64,000 bases of DNA from Gammaproteobacteria bacterium (GTDB lineage Bacteria > Pseudomonadota > Gammaproteobacteria > Magnimaribacterales > AG-339-G14): NCBI GenBank assembly GCA_019652555.1, contig BPAJ01000001.1, forward strand, positions 522,762 through 586,761, in the 5' to 3' direction. Both the position numbers and the translations under genes were made by a program. The stretch's first letter is position 1. Each line of letters opens with the position of its first letter. Positions 30,995-40,183 of the stretch are shown piece after piece. The notes beneath the pieces are model-generated. The model saw only the letters and a list, made by a program, of their open reading frames with translations, did not search any database and was not told the origin of the DNA.

Positions 30995-33379
30995 TTAATG
31001 GGTTTCAAGCTTATCTTTTCTTGTTTTTTTTCTTCTTGTTCCTTTTGATGAATTTTCTTCTTTATCTTCCCAAATTTTTGGTTTTTCTGTCAAAACAAGG
31101 TCAAAAACTTCATCAATCCATTTAACAGGTCTAATTTCTAATTTTGTTTTTATTTTGTCAGGGATTTCTCTCAAATCACCAACATTTCCCTCAGGAATTA
31201 AAACTGTCTTTATACCACCTCTTTTAGCAGCTAAAAGCTTTTCTTTAAGACCGCCGATCTTTAATACTTCTCCTCTGAGAGTAATTTCCCCTGTCATAGC
31301 AACATCAGCTCTAACAGGAATTTCAGATAAGACTGATGCTACAGCAGTACACATACCTATACCTGCGCTGGGGCCATCTTTTGGAGTTGCTCCTTCTGGC
31401 ACGTGAATGTGAAGATCATTTAATTCATGAAAATCAGGATTAATTCCAAGAGTTTCTGCTCTTGCTCTGATCACTGAGATTGCAGCTTGGATAGACTCCT
31501 GCATTACATCTCCCAGTTTTCCAGTTTTGATAATTTTACCTTTACCTTTAAATGCTGAAGCTTCAATCGTTAAAAGCTCTCCACCTACTTGTGTCCATGC
31601 CAAACCAGTTACCTGACCAATTCGATCTTTATCTTTGGCCTCACCATAATCAAACTTTTTAACACCTAAGATATCTTCAAGTATTTTTGGAGTAACTTTA
31701 ATTAATTTTTTTTCTTTAAGATCAGCAATCTTTTTAATAGTTTTTCTGCAAATTTTTGCAATTTCTCTTTCTAAAGATCTAACACCAGCTTCTCTGGTGT
31801 AATATCGGATAACATCTAATATGGAGTTATCTGAAATATTAATTTCAGATTCATCTAGTCCATTATTCTTGAGTTGTTTTTTAACTAGATAATCTTTAGC
31901 AATGCTTAGTTTTTCATCTTCGGTGTAACCGGGCAGTCTGATAATTTCCATTCTGTCCAACAAAGGTGCAGGAATATCTAAGGAGTTTGCAGTACAGACA
32001 AACATTACATCAGATAAGTCATAATCAACTTCAAGATAATGATCGTTAAAAGTATGATTTTGTTCGGGATCTAAAACTTCAAGTAATGCTGAAGAGGGAT
32101 CTCCTCTGTAGTCCATTCCCATTTTATCTATTTCATCGAGAAGGAATAAAGGATTTTTAACACCTACTTTAGACATTTTTTGAAGAATTTTTCCAGGCAT
32201 AGAACCGATATAGGTTCTTCTATGTCCTCTTATCTCTGCTTCATCTCTGACACCACCTAGGGAGACTCTTGTGAATTTTCTTCCCGTTGCTTTTGCAATA
32301 GACTCTCCTAAAGAGGTTTTTCCAACTCCAGGAGGCCCAACAAGACACAAAACAGGTCCTTTAAGTTTCGAAACTCTTTTTTGAACTGCAAGGTATTCCA
32401 GAATTCTTTCTTTGACTTCTTCAAGTCCATGGTGATCTTTTTCTAAAACCTTACTGGCATTTTCAATATTTTTTTGAATTTTAGACTTCTTTTTCCATGG
32501 AATACTTGTCATCCAATCAATATATCCTCTTACAACTGAAGCCTCGGCTGACATAGGAGGCATAAGCTTGAATTTATTCAGTTCTGTATTAACTTTTTCT
32601 TTAGCATCGTCAGGCATTCCTGAGTCTTTTATTTTCTTCTCTAAAATCTCTACCTCATCATCGAGGTCATCACCTTCGCCCATTTCTTTTTTGAGAGCCT
32701 TCATTTGTTCGCTCAAGTAATACTCTTTTTGGCTCTTTTCCATTTGTTTTTTAACTCTGTTACGAATCTTTTTTTCCATTTGCGTAAGATCAAGCTGAGT
32801 TTCTAGAAGATTAACTAAATTTTTGGCTCTTTCCTCTAAGTCAAGTTCCTCGAGTAATATCTGTCTATCTGCTATGGAGATAGATAAATGACCTACTAAG
32901 GTATCAATTAATTTTTCTAACCTTTCAACCGATCTAACTTGATTGGCAATTTCAGGTCTAATTTTTTGAGATGTTTTTGAAAGTTCTCTAAATTGAGACT
33001 GCAAAGTATTAACATAACTTTTCTTGAGGTCGTCTTCCATTTCAGAGTCTTCAAGAATGTCTACCTCGGCTTCCAAAATATCTTTCCCGGCAAGCAAGTT
33101 TTGCAGTCTTGCCCTTTTTATTCCCTCAACCAAAACTTTATAAGTTCCATCAGGAAGTTTTATAAGTTGCAATATTGTAGAAACAGTACCAATTTCGTAT
33201 AAATCCTTTTGACTAGGGTTTTCCGTATTTGCTTCCCTTTGAGCAACCAGCATGACGGATTTATCATCCGACATAGCCTTTTGCAAAGAGTTAATTGATG
33301 ACTCTCTACCTACAAATAAAGGTGTTACTACACCAGGAAAAATTACTACATCTCTAAGGGGGACTAATGGAATATTCAT
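30995..33379 (-). CDS. lon: ATP-dependent protease Lon
   Basis: A 794-residue LonA. The N-terminal substrate-binding domain (IPLVPLRDVVIFPGVVTPLF) is followed by a coiled-coil, the AAA+ module with Walker A GPPGVGKTSLGES, Walker B LFLLDEIDKMG and sensor residues, and the C-terminal protease domain with the Ser-Lys dyad in PKDGPSAGIGM and the GGLKEKLLAAKRGG segment. The C-terminal tail is Lys-rich. It degrades misfolded and regulatory proteins in the cytoplasm. A sigma-32-like promoter lies just upstream, inside the short gap to clpX. Confidence 0.95.
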   Translation of the reverse strand: MNIPLVPLRDVVIFPGVVTPLFVGRESSINSLQKAMSDDKSVMLVAQREANTENPSQKDLYEIGTVSTILQLIKLPDGTYKVLVEGIKRARLQNLLAGKDILEAEVDILEDSEMEDDLKKSYVNTLQSQFRELSKTSQKIRPEIANQVRSVERLEKLIDTLVGHLSISIADRQILLEELDLEERAKNLVNLLETQLDLTQMEKKIRNRVKKQMEKSQKEYYLSEQMKALKKEMGEGDDLDDEVEILEKKIKDSGMPDDAKEKVNTELNKFKLMPPMSAEASVVRGYIDWMTSIPWKKKSKIQKNIENASKVLEKDHHGLEEVKERILEYLAVQKRVSKLKGPVLCLVGPPGVGKTSLGESIAKATGRKFTRVSLGGVRDEAEIRGHRRTYIGSMPGKILQKMSKVGVKNPLFLLDEIDKMGMDYRGDPSSALLEVLDPEQNHTFNDHYLEVDYDLSDVMFVCTANSLDIPAPLLDRMEIIRLPGYTEDEKLSIAKDYLVKKQLKNNGLDESEINISDNSILDVIRYYTREAGVRSLEREIAKICRKTIKKIADLKEKKLIKVTPKILEDILGVKKFDYGEAKDKDRIGQVTGLAWTQVGGELLTIEASAFKGKGKIIKTGKLGDVMQESIQAAISVIRARAETLGINPDFHELNDLHIHVPEGATPKDGPSAGIGMCTAVASVLSEIPVRADVAMTGEITLRGEVLKIGGLKEKLLAAKRGGIKTVLIPEGNVGDLREIPDKIKTKLEIRPVKWIDEVFDLVLTEKPKIWEDKEENSSKGTRRKKTRKDKLETH

Positions 33380-33396
33380 AATAACCTCTTACTTTT

Positions 33397-33424
33397 ATAT
33401 AGGGTCTGAAGAAAAAAAAACAAG
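33397..33424 (-). promoter_or_regulatory. Heat-shock (sigma-32-like) promoter of lon
   Basis: Reading on the minus strand, CTTGTTT is followed after 13 bases by CCCTATAT, close to the sigma-32 consensus CTTGAAA-N(13-15)-CCCCATnT. The predicted start is about 10 bases downstream, leaving a short leader with AAGAGG before the lon ATG at 33379. lon is a sigma-32 target in E. coli. The long T-run in the spacer lowers certainty. Confidence 0.45.
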
Positions 33425-34687
33425 TTATTGTAATTTTTTTGAATCTAGATCAGTTTCGTAAACCAATAAAGGCTTTGAGTCACCTTTGATACAAGAAGCA
33501 TCCAATACAACTTTCTCAAGATTTTCTACAGACGGAACTTCATACATAGTATCTAAAAGAGATTTCTCTAGAATTGATCTTAAGCCTCTAGCGCCTGTTT
33601 TCATTTCTATCGCAAGTTTAGCTATTTCTAATAATGCATCATCTCTGATATCCAGTTCTACTTCTTCCATTTCAAAAAGTTTTTTGAATTGTTTTGTTAA
33701 AGAATTTTTTGGCTCCGTGAGGATTGTTACGAGAGCGTCTTCATCAAGTTCATCTAAAGTAGCCATTACTGGCAACCTACCTACAAATTCAGGAATAAGA
33801 CCATATTTAATCAAATCTTCGGGTTGAGAATTTTTAATTACTTTAGAATCAAAACCTTGAGTTTTTTTCTTAACAGACGCTTCAAATCCCATACCTCTTT
33901 CTTCAGATCTAGCTTTAATTATTTCCTCTAGTCCAGAAAAAGCCCCGCCACAAATAAATAAAATATTTGATGTATCGACTTGTAAAAATTCTTGTTGCGG
34001 ATGTTTTCTTCCTCCTTGAGGTGGCACCGATGCAGTTGTTCCTTCTACAAGTTTAAGTAATGCTTGTTGAACTCCTTCGCCGGAAACATCTCGAGTTATT
34101 GACGGATTGTCTGATTTTCTTGCGATTTTGTCGATTTCATCAATGTAAACAATTCCAACCTGTGCTTTTTCAACATCGTAGTCACATTTTTGAAGAAGTT
34201 TTTGAATTATGTTTTCAACATCTTCGCCAACATATCCTGCTTCAGTAAGTGTCGTTGCATCTGCAATAGTAAAAGGGACATCTAAGAGTCTTGCCAAAGT
34301 CTGTGCTAGTAAAGTTTTACCACTACCCGTAGGTCCTAGTAGAAGAATATTACTTTTTCCTAACTCGACATCTTCACTGGAAGACTGAGAACTCTTTAAT
34401 TTTTTATAGTGGTTGTAAACTGCAACTGCTAGTGTTTTTTTTGCAGATTCTTGACCAATAACGTAATCATCCAGAATTGCTTTGATTTCCTCTGGTACAG
34501 GTAATTTTTCTTCAGAAGATTCTTGGTTTGCTTCAGCTAAATCTTCTTTAATTATGTCATTACATAGAGATACGCATTCATCACAAATATAAACAGAAGG
34601 TCCAGCAATAAGTTTTTTAACCTCTGATTGATTCTTTCCGCAGAAAGAACAAAATAATTTTTTATCCGTTTCTTGATTTTCAGACAT
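33425..34687 (-). CDS. clpX: ATP-dependent unfoldase ClpX
   Basis: A 420-residue ClpX. The N-terminal zinc-binding domain has two CxxC pairs (FCSFCGKN and [12 protein letters not shown]), followed by Walker [14 protein letters not shown], the pore loop [12 protein letters not shown], Walker [12 protein letters not shown] and the arginine finger region [14 protein letters not shown]. It recognises tagged substrates, for example SsrA-tagged proteins, and feeds them to ClpP. It starts 2 bases after the clpP stop, so the two are translationally linked. Confidence 0.95.
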   Translation of the reverse strand: MSENQETDKKLFCSFCGKNQSEVKKLIAGPSVYICDECVSLCNDIIKEDLAEANQESSEEKLPVPEEIKAILDDYVIGQESAKKTLAVAVYNHYKKLKSSQSSSEDVELGKSNILLLGPTGSGKTLLAQTLARLLDVPFTIADATTLTEAGYVGEDVENIIQKLLQKCDYDVEKAQVGIVYIDEIDKIARKSDNPSITRDVSGEGVQQALLKLVEGTTASVPPQGGRKHPQQEFLQVDTSNILFICGGAFSGLEEIIKARSEERGMGFEASVKKKTQGFDSKVIKNSQPEDLIKYGLIPEFVGRLPVMATLDELDEDALVTILTEPKNSLTKQFKKLFEMEEVELDIRDDALLEIAKLAIEMKTGARGLRSILEKSLLDTMYEVPSVENLEKVVLDASCIKGDSKPLLVYETDLDSKKLQ

Positions 34688-34689
34688 GC

Positions 34690-35292
34690 CTATTTATCTC
34701 TTTTATCAATAACTTTATCTATTAAACCATATTTTACAGCTTCATCGCCGCTCATAAAATTATCTCTTTCAGTATCTTGACTAACTTTGTCAATATCTTT
34801 TCCACTATGTTGAGACAGAATTTCATTCAATTTAGTTCTTATTTTTAGTATTTCTTGAGCATGAATTTCTATATCAGTTGCCTGCCCTTGAAATCCTCCC
34901 AAAGGTTGGTGAATCATAATTCTAGAATTGGGTAGAGCAAATCTTTTACCTTTTGTACCACCTGTAAGTAAGATTGCTCCCATACTAGAAGCTTGGCCAA
35001 TACACAGAGTGCTAATATCTGGCTTGATATAAGACATTGTGTCGTAAATAGACATACCCGAAGTTACTGAGCCACCAGGTGAATTTATATAAATATTAAT
35101 ATCTTTTTCAGGATTTTCAGCTTCCAGAAAAAGTAACTGCGCTACAACCAAGTTTGCCATGTGGTCTTCAATAGGGCCGGTAATGAAGATAACTCTTTCC
35201 TTGAGAAGTCTTGAGTAAATGTCAAAAGCCCTCTCTCCTCTTGGTGTTTGTTCCACAACCATTGGAACAAGTTGATTTTTAATATCAGTCAT
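34690..35292 (-). CDS. clpP: ClpP protease, proteolytic subunit
   Basis: A 200-residue serine protease with the triad Ser103 (GQASSMGA) and His128 (MIHQPLGG), and the Asp in the C-terminal half. [16 protein letters not shown] is the conserved handle region. The N-terminus has a short propeptide-like stretch before the mature [19 protein letters not shown]. It assembles into a double heptamer with ClpX. It lies between tig and clpX in the standard operon order. Confidence 0.95.
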   Translation of the reverse strand: MTDIKNQLVPMVVEQTPRGERAFDIYSRLLKERVIFITGPIEDHMANLVVAQLLFLEAENPEKDINIYINSPGGSVTSGMSIYDTMSYIKPDISTLCIGQASSMGAILLTGGTKGKRFALPNSRIMIHQPLGGFQGQATDIEIHAQEILKIRTKLNEILSQHSGKDIDKVSQDTERDNFMSGDEAVKYGLIDKVIDKRDK

Positions 35293-35301
35293 AATCTTAA
35301 T

Positions 35302-36594
35302 TTAACCCATAGAAACAACTTCTTCAAAACTTAAAGTCTCTTCTTCAACTTTAGACTTTTCTTCTAAGTATTCTGCTACTTTATCCTCTAAAACAAGAGA
35401 CTCAATATTTTTTAGCTGTTCTTCATTACCATATATCCAATTGACATATTGCTCAGGATCTTTGAAAGATTTTGATTTATCTTCAATTTCTTTCTTTAAA
35501 GTATCGTTATCGACAGAGATATTATTTTCTTCGATTAATTTATTTATCAAAACTCCCAACCTGACTCTTTTGAGAGCATTTTCTTTAAAATTATCTATAG
35601 GAAATTGATCTTCTTCTAATTTACCGATATCCAATCCCATTTGCTGAGCTGTATTATTTCTCAAATTATTTGCCTCAGAAATTATCATGCTTTGAGGAAT
35701 ATCAATTTGATTTGAACTTTCAAAAGCATCGAATATTCTTTGTTTAGTTTTTGTTTTTAGATTTGTTTTTAGATCTGTCTGGAGTTGTTCTTCTATTTTT
35801 TTTTCAAATTCTGCTTTTGTTTTAACATCCATATTTATGGATTTAAAAAATTCCTCATCAAGATTAGGAAGCTTTACCTCTGAAACTTCTTTCATTTTTA
35901 TCTTAAACATTACTTTTTGTCCTTTTAGATTTTCTGCTTGGTAGTCATCTGGAAAAGTTACTTCGATATCTTTAGATTCTGCGGCTTTCATTCCAATAAT
36001 TTGTTCTTCAAATCCTGGAATCATGGTTTTTGATCCAAGTTCGAGAGAATAATCTTGGGCTTCGCCACCTTCAAATTTTTCACCATTTAAAAAACCTTCA
36101 AAATCAATTTTGACAAAATTTCCTTCCTTACTTTTTTCATCTATTGGCTCAGCTTTTCCATACCTCTTTAAAACCAAATCAGTAGCTTTTTTAATATCTT
36201 GATCTGTAACTTTTGAGACTGGTTTTTTGAAAGATAGTGAGCCCATTTTGGTTAGAGAAAATTCTGGATAAATTTCATATGAGACTTCAAATTTAATATC
36301 TTTTTTTATATCAAAAGATTCTGGAGCAAAACTAGGCTGACCAACTACAGGTATGTTTTCTTCAGAAATCTTTTTGTAAAAGATATCCCCCATTTTATCC
36401 ATGATTAGTCGTTGTTTGATTTGGTCTCCATAGTATTTTTCAATTACGTCCAAAGGAGCTTTCCCTTTTCTAAATCCCTTCAAGTCAGAGGAAGATTGCT
36501 GCGCCAAGAGTCTTTTTTTGAAATCACTTTCAAGGTCTTTAGATGAAATATTTAATTTAATTTTTTTCTCAAGATTATTTTTTTTACTAAACAT
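35302..36594 (-). CDS. tig: Trigger factor, ribosome-bound folding chaperone
   Basis: A 430-residue trigger factor. The ribosome-binding signature is seen as GFRKGKAPLDVIEKYYG near residue 41, the FKBP-type peptidyl-prolyl isomerase domain around 150-250 (GNFVKIDFEGFLNGEKFEGG and GFEEQIIGMKA), and the helical C-terminal domain that cradles nascent chains. It starts the tig-clpP-clpX-lon-hupB-ppiD run and lies just downstream of two tRNA genes on the same strand. Confidence 0.94.
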   Translation of the reverse strand: MFSKKNNLEKKIKLNISSKDLESDFKKRLLAQQSSSDLKGFRKGKAPLDVIEKYYGDQIKQRLIMDKMGDIFYKKISEENIPVVGQPSFAPESFDIKKDIKFEVSYEIYPEFSLTKMGSLSFKKPVSKVTDQDIKKATDLVLKRYGKAEPIDEKSKEGNFVKIDFEGFLNGEKFEGGEAQDYSLELGSKTMIPGFEEQIIGMKAAESKDIEVTFPDDYQAENLKGQKVMFKIKMKEVSEVKLPNLDEEFFKSINMDVKTKAEFEKKIEEQLQTDLKTNLKTKTKQRIFDAFESSNQIDIPQSMIISEANNLRNNTAQQMGLDIGKLEEDQFPIDNFKENALKRVRLGVLINKLIEENNISVDNDTLKKEIEDKSKSFKDPEQYVNWIYGNEEQLKNIESLVLEDKVAEYLEEKSKVEEETLSFEEVVSMG

Positions 36595-36613
36595 AATATC
36601 CTTCTTTTTTTAT

Positions 36614-36690
36614 TGGGGTGGGCGATGGGGCTCGAACCCACGACAACCGGTACCACAAACCAGTGCTCTACCAACTGAGCTACGCCCACC
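36614..36690 (-). tRNA. tRNA-His (GTG)
   Basis: A complete cloverleaf with encoded CCA. Anticodon stem CTGGT/ACCGG encloses TTGTGGT, giving anticodon GTG. The 5' end has the extra G(-1) opposite C73 (GGTGGGCG with CGCCCACC-CCA) that is the identity element of histidine tRNA. The T-loop TTCGAGC has the normal seven bases. Confidence 0.95.
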
Positions 36691-36695
36691 ATTAG

Positions 36696-36772
36696 TGGCC
36701 TCCCGGGCAGGATTCGAACCTGCGACCCTCTGCTTAGAAGGCAGATGCTCTATCCAGCTGAGCTACCGGGAG
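36696..36772 (-). tRNA. tRNA-Arg (TCT)
   Basis: A cloverleaf with encoded CCA five bases upstream of tRNA-His on the same strand. The acceptor CTCCCGG pairs with CCGGGAG, and anticodon stem TCTGC/GCAGA encloses CTTCTAA, giving anticodon TCT. The two tRNAs and tig form one likely transcription unit. Confidence 0.95.
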
Positions 36773-36812
36773 TGAATTTTTGCTATTGTATAAAAATACT
36801 TACGATTAGTCT

Positions 36813-37619
36813 TTACTTACCAAAATTGACTAATGAACCAAAGAGAAATCTTAAAATTTTATTTGGGATGAATTTAGATATAAATATCATCGTTTTGTTA
36901 AAACCTCCTCTGACGACATAAATTTCTTTTCCTTTTAAACAAGCATTTACGCCCTGCTCTGCGACTTGTTTTGCTGACATCAAAAACAAGGAAGGAACGT
37001 CTGAATATTGCATATTAAATCCTGCTCTTTCGTTAAAGCCTGTTTCTGTAAAACCGGGGCAAAGAGCACAAACATGCACATTGTATTTTTTGTAAGTACT
37101 ATTTAGCGTGATAGTGAATTCATTAACAAAATTCTTTATATTCCCATAAATTCCGATTGCTCCACTTCCGCTTGGAATTATTCCAGCAATTGAAGATACC
37201 TGAAGAATCTTTCCGGATTTTCTTTCTTTCATATCTTTGATAAAAAGACGCGTAAGTTTAACCAAAGAGTTCAACAAGACATTTAGAAAATCATCTAGTT
37301 TATCAAGATCATAAGAATCAAAGTCTTCAGTAAATCCGTATCCAGCATTATTTACTAAAAAATCAATTTTATAGTTATTATTTTGACAGAAATCATAAAT
37401 TTCCTGAGGACTTTCAGATTTAGCCAAATCTTTTACCAAAACTATTACTTTTGAGTTTGAATTAGTCTCCACTTCTTCTTTAAGTTTTAATAATTTGTCT
37501 TCTCTCCTGGCTGTAATAATAATTTGCATATCAAATTTAGAAAGATATTTGACTATTTCAAACCCAATGCCCGAAGAGGAACCGGTGACTAAGGCTGTTT
37601 TATTTTGCAAATAAGTCAT
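36813..37619 (-). CDS. SDR-family oxidoreductase (DltE-like)
   Basis: A 268-residue classical SDR. TGSSSGIG near residue 11, NNAGYGF, catalytic Ser in QVSSIAGI and Tyr-x3-Lys in YGNIK are present, with an Arg-rich turn after beta strand 2 (ITARREDKL) that favours NADP(H). The C-terminal 60 residues carry a basic-hydrophobic tail that may contact the membrane. An open frame continues upstream into tRNA-Pro, so the start is placed at ATG 37619. The substrate is unknown. Confidence 0.85.
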   Translation of the reverse strand: MTYLQNKTALVTGSSSGIGFEIVKYLSKFDMQIIITARREDKLLKLKEEVETNSNSKVIVLVKDLAKSESPQEIYDFCQNNNYKIDFLVNNAGYGFTEDFDSYDLDKLDDFLNVLLNSLVKLTRLFIKDMKERKSGKILQVSSIAGIIPSGSGAIGIYGNIKNFVNEFTITLNSTYKKYNVHVCALCPGFTETGFNERAGFNMQYSDVPSLFLMSAKQVAEQGVNACLKGKEIYVVRGGFNKTMIFISKFIPNKILRFLFGSLVNFGK

Positions 37620-37625
37620 TAATTT

Positions 37626-37702
37626 TGGTCGGGGTGGAGGGATTTGAACCCCCGACATCCTGCTCCCAAAGCAGGCGCGCTACCAGACTGCGCTACACCC
37701 CG
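37626..37702 (-). tRNA. tRNA-Pro (TGG)
   Basis: A cloverleaf with encoded CCA. The acceptor CGGGGTG pairs with CACCCCG, anticodon stem CCTGC/GCAGG encloses TTTGGGA, giving anticodon TGG, and the T-loop TTCAAAT is normal. C1-G72 is the usual unusual pair of proline tRNA. It is followed 6 bases later by the SDR start on the same strand. Confidence 0.95.
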
Positions 37703-37741
37703 TTAATTTTCAATTAAGGGGTGGTATGATAACAAATAACC

Positions 37742-38587
37742 ATGGCTATAGTACTTGACGGAAAAAAATTATCCCTAAAATCAGAAAAAGATTTTTCCAA
37801 ACGTGTCGAAAAAATTAAAGCTAAAAATCATTCCACGCCTATTTTGGCAACAATTTTAGTAGGAAGTGATCCTGCTTCTGCGACCTATGTCAAAATGAAG
37901 GGGAATGCTTGTAAAAGAGTTGGAATGGACTCTATGAAAATTGAACTTGATGAAGCTACAACTACTTCGGAATTAATCGAAAAAATTGAAGAACTAAATT
38001 CTAATGAGGATGTGCATGGAATATTGTTGCAGCATCCTGTTCCAGAACATATTGATGAAAGATCTTGTTTTGATGCGATCGATATAAAAAAAGACGTTGA
38101 TGGAGTAACTAGTTTGGGATTTGGAAGAATGAGTATGCAAGAAAAAGCTTATGGTTCTTGTACTCCCTATGGAATTATGCGTCTCTTGAAAGAATATGAA
38201 ATTCCTTTAGAAGGAAAGTTTGCGGTTGTTGTTGGAAGGAGTCCTATATTGGGAAAGCCAATGGCGATGATGTTATTAAATGAAAATGCAACAGTAACGA
38301 TTTGTCATTCTAGAACAAAAAATTTACCTGAAATTATATCTTCAGCAGACATCATAGTCGGTGCGGTCGGTATTCCAAAGTTCATTAAAAGTGACTGGAT
38401 TAAAGATAATGCTGTTGTTATTGATGCAGGGTATCATCCTGAGAAATGTGGTGATATCGATCTTGAGGGAGTCATTTCAAGATCATTTGCTTACACTCCC
38501 GTTCCTGGCGGTGTTGGACCAATGACAATTAATACATTGATTATGCAAACTTTAGAAAGTTGTGAAGCTAAAATAGGTATTGATTAA
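37742..38587 (+). CDS. folD: Methylenetetrahydrofolate dehydrogenase / cyclohydrolase
   Basis: A 281-residue bifunctional FolD. The substrate site has [26 protein letters not shown] (Tyr and Lys of the YxxxK active site), [12 protein letters not shown], the PxGVM-like [10 protein letters not shown], the Rossmann-type [17 protein letters not shown] and the C-terminal [11 protein letters not shown]. It interconverts methylene-, methenyl- and formyl-tetrahydrofolate in the cytoplasm. It ends 4 bases inside the convergent acyl-CoA ligase gene. Confidence 0.94.
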   Translation: MAIVLDGKKLSLKSEKDFSKRVEKIKAKNHSTPILATILVGSDPASATYVKMKGNACKRVGMDSMKIELDEATTTSELIEKIEELNSNEDVHGILLQHPVPEHIDERSCFDAIDIKKDVDGVTSLGFGRMSMQEKAYGSCTPYGIMRLLKEYEIPLEGKFAVVVGRSPILGKPMAMMLLNENATVTICHSRTKNLPEIISSADIIVGAVGIPKFIKSDWIKDNAVVIDAGYHPEKCGDIDLEGVISRSFAYTPVPGGVGPMTINTLIMQTLESCEAKIGID

Positions 38588-40125
38588 TTTTTCCAATACT
38601 CGTCTTTTAAAAGTCTTTTATAAAGTTTCCCGGTAGGATGTCTAGGTAGTTCTTCTCTGAAATCTATGGATTTGGGACACTTCACATGAGATATATTTTC
38701 ACGACAATACGCCATAAGTTCAGCTTCTAGATCTTCTCCAGCAAGATTCATATCTTCTGGTTGAACTACAGCTTTAACCTCTTCACCCATTTCTTCATTG
38801 GGCACGCCAAAAACAGCAACATCAGCAACTTTAGGATGCATGATTAATGCGTCTTCTGTCTCTTTTGGATAAATGTTCACTCCTCCAGAAATGATCATAA
38901 AAGCCTTTCTATCTGTTAAGTACAGAAAACCATCTTCGTCTAAATAGCCTATATCTCCTAAGGTTGTATAGCCTTGTTTTGAAGTAGCGCCTTTAGTTTT
39001 TTCTTTGTCATTGTGATATGAAAATCCGTTTGCAGTAGGTCCTTCAAAATAAATAGTGCCCTCTTCTCCTACAGGCACTTCATTTTGATCATCATCTAAA
39101 ATATGTATTGGGCCAAGTAAGGACTGACCAACTGTTCCTTTATGGGCGAGCCATTGTTCTGAATTGCATGCAACGAAACCATTGAATTCGGTTCCTGCAT
39201 AGTATTCATTAATAATGGGGCCCCACCAATCTATCATTTTCTCTTTCACCTCTACTGGACAAGGTGCCGCAGCATGGATTGCTATTCGATGAGATGACAA
39301 ATCATATTTATTTAAAATCTCTGGATCACTTTTTAAAAATCTGATGAACATTGTTGGAACCCATTGACTATGAGTGACCTTGTACTTTTCTATGGCAGCT
39401 AGAGCAGCTTCAGGATCAAATTTTTCTAAGATAATGCTGGTTGCTCCCAAAGCAAGAAATCCAGTATTGAACCCCATTGGTGCCGAGTGATAGAGAGGAG
39501 CTGGAGATAAGTAAACAGAATCTTCATCAGCAGAATACAATCCTTGAACAACGCGAGTTAGGCCTAGGTCATCTTCATCAGCTTTATAAGGTAAAGGACT
39601 TAAACTTATTTCTCGACTAACGCCTTTTGGCTTTCCAGTTGTTCCTGAAGAATACAACATTGCAGCTCCTTGACACTCATCCTCTATGGGTGTGTCTGGC
39701 ATATTTTTTATTTCTTCCTCATAAGACTTAAAATCATCTGTTGTACCATCTAGCATGAACTTATGAACTCCTTCTAAAGAATTCGCTAAAGACTTAGCAG
39801 ATTCTTCAAGGAATTTGCTAGTTATGAATACTTTTGCGCCACAATCTTTAACAATATATTCAACTTCACTTGCCTGGAGTCTCCAGCTTATAGCTGTATA
39901 TTTCAATCCACTTCGATAAGCAGCAAAGGCGATTGGAAAAAATAACTTATGGTTTTCCATCATAAAAGCCATACTATCTCCAGGTTTAAGACCTAAAGAT
40001 CTAAATAATTGAGCCCCTTGATTTGATAATTCGTTTAATTCTTGGTGAGTGATTACGTCGCCACTTCCCGCCATGATTATGGCCGGCTTATCTTTTAATT
40101 TAGGTCCGTTTATTCCTGGATGCAT
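38584..40125 (-). CDS. Acyl-CoA synthetase (AMP-forming, AMP-binding family)
   Basis: A 513-residue adenylate-forming ligase. The P-loop is [16 protein letters not shown], the A5-type motif is [10 protein letters not shown], the hinge region is [21 protein letters not shown], and the catalytic Lys lies in [13 protein letters not shown]. The size and motifs fit a FadD-like or phenylpropionate-type acyl-CoA synthetase that activates a carboxylic acid with ATP and CoA. The exact acid is not readable. It is divergent from a ketoacyl-synthase gene. Confidence 0.88.
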   Translation of the reverse strand: MHPGINGPKLKDKPAIIMAGSGDVITHQELNELSNQGAQLFRSLGLKPGDSMAFMMENHKLFFPIAFAAYRSGLKYTAISWRLQASEVEYIVKDCGAKVFITSKFLEESAKSLANSLEGVHKFMLDGTTDDFKSYEEEIKNMPDTPIEDECQGAAMLYSSGTTGKPKGVSREISLSPLPYKADEDDLGLTRVVQGLYSADEDSVYLSPAPLYHSAPMGFNTGFLALGATSIILEKFDPEAALAAIEKYKVTHSQWVPTMFIRFLKSDPEILNKYDLSSHRIAIHAAAPCPVEVKEKMIDWWGPIINEYYAGTEFNGFVACNSEQWLAHKGTVGQSLLGPIHILDDDQNEVPVGEEGTIYFEGPTANGFSYHNDKEKTKGATSKQGYTTLGDIGYLDEDGFLYLTDRKAFMIISGGVNIYPKETEDALIMHPKVADVAVFGVPNEEMGEEVKAVVQPEDMNLAGEDLEAELMAYCRENISHVKCPKSIDFREELPRHPTGKLYKRLLKDEYWKN

Positions 40126-40183
40126 GTCCTCTCCTCTAAATAATGTAAAATTAAACTCATAAGTTAATTTAAATAAATTTTAC

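Noticed and set aside
30960-31010. Hairpin after lon as a terminator
   Set aside because: The GAAAC/GTTTC pairing on the minus strand is weak and not followed by a T-run.
36518-36775. Plus-strand ORF overlapping tig and two tRNAs
   Set aside because: It runs through tRNA-His and tRNA-Arg and has no motif, so it is not a gene.
37619-37658. Upstream start for the SDR at 36813
   Set aside because: It would place the N-terminus inside tRNA-Pro and has no SDR-type residues before the canonical start.
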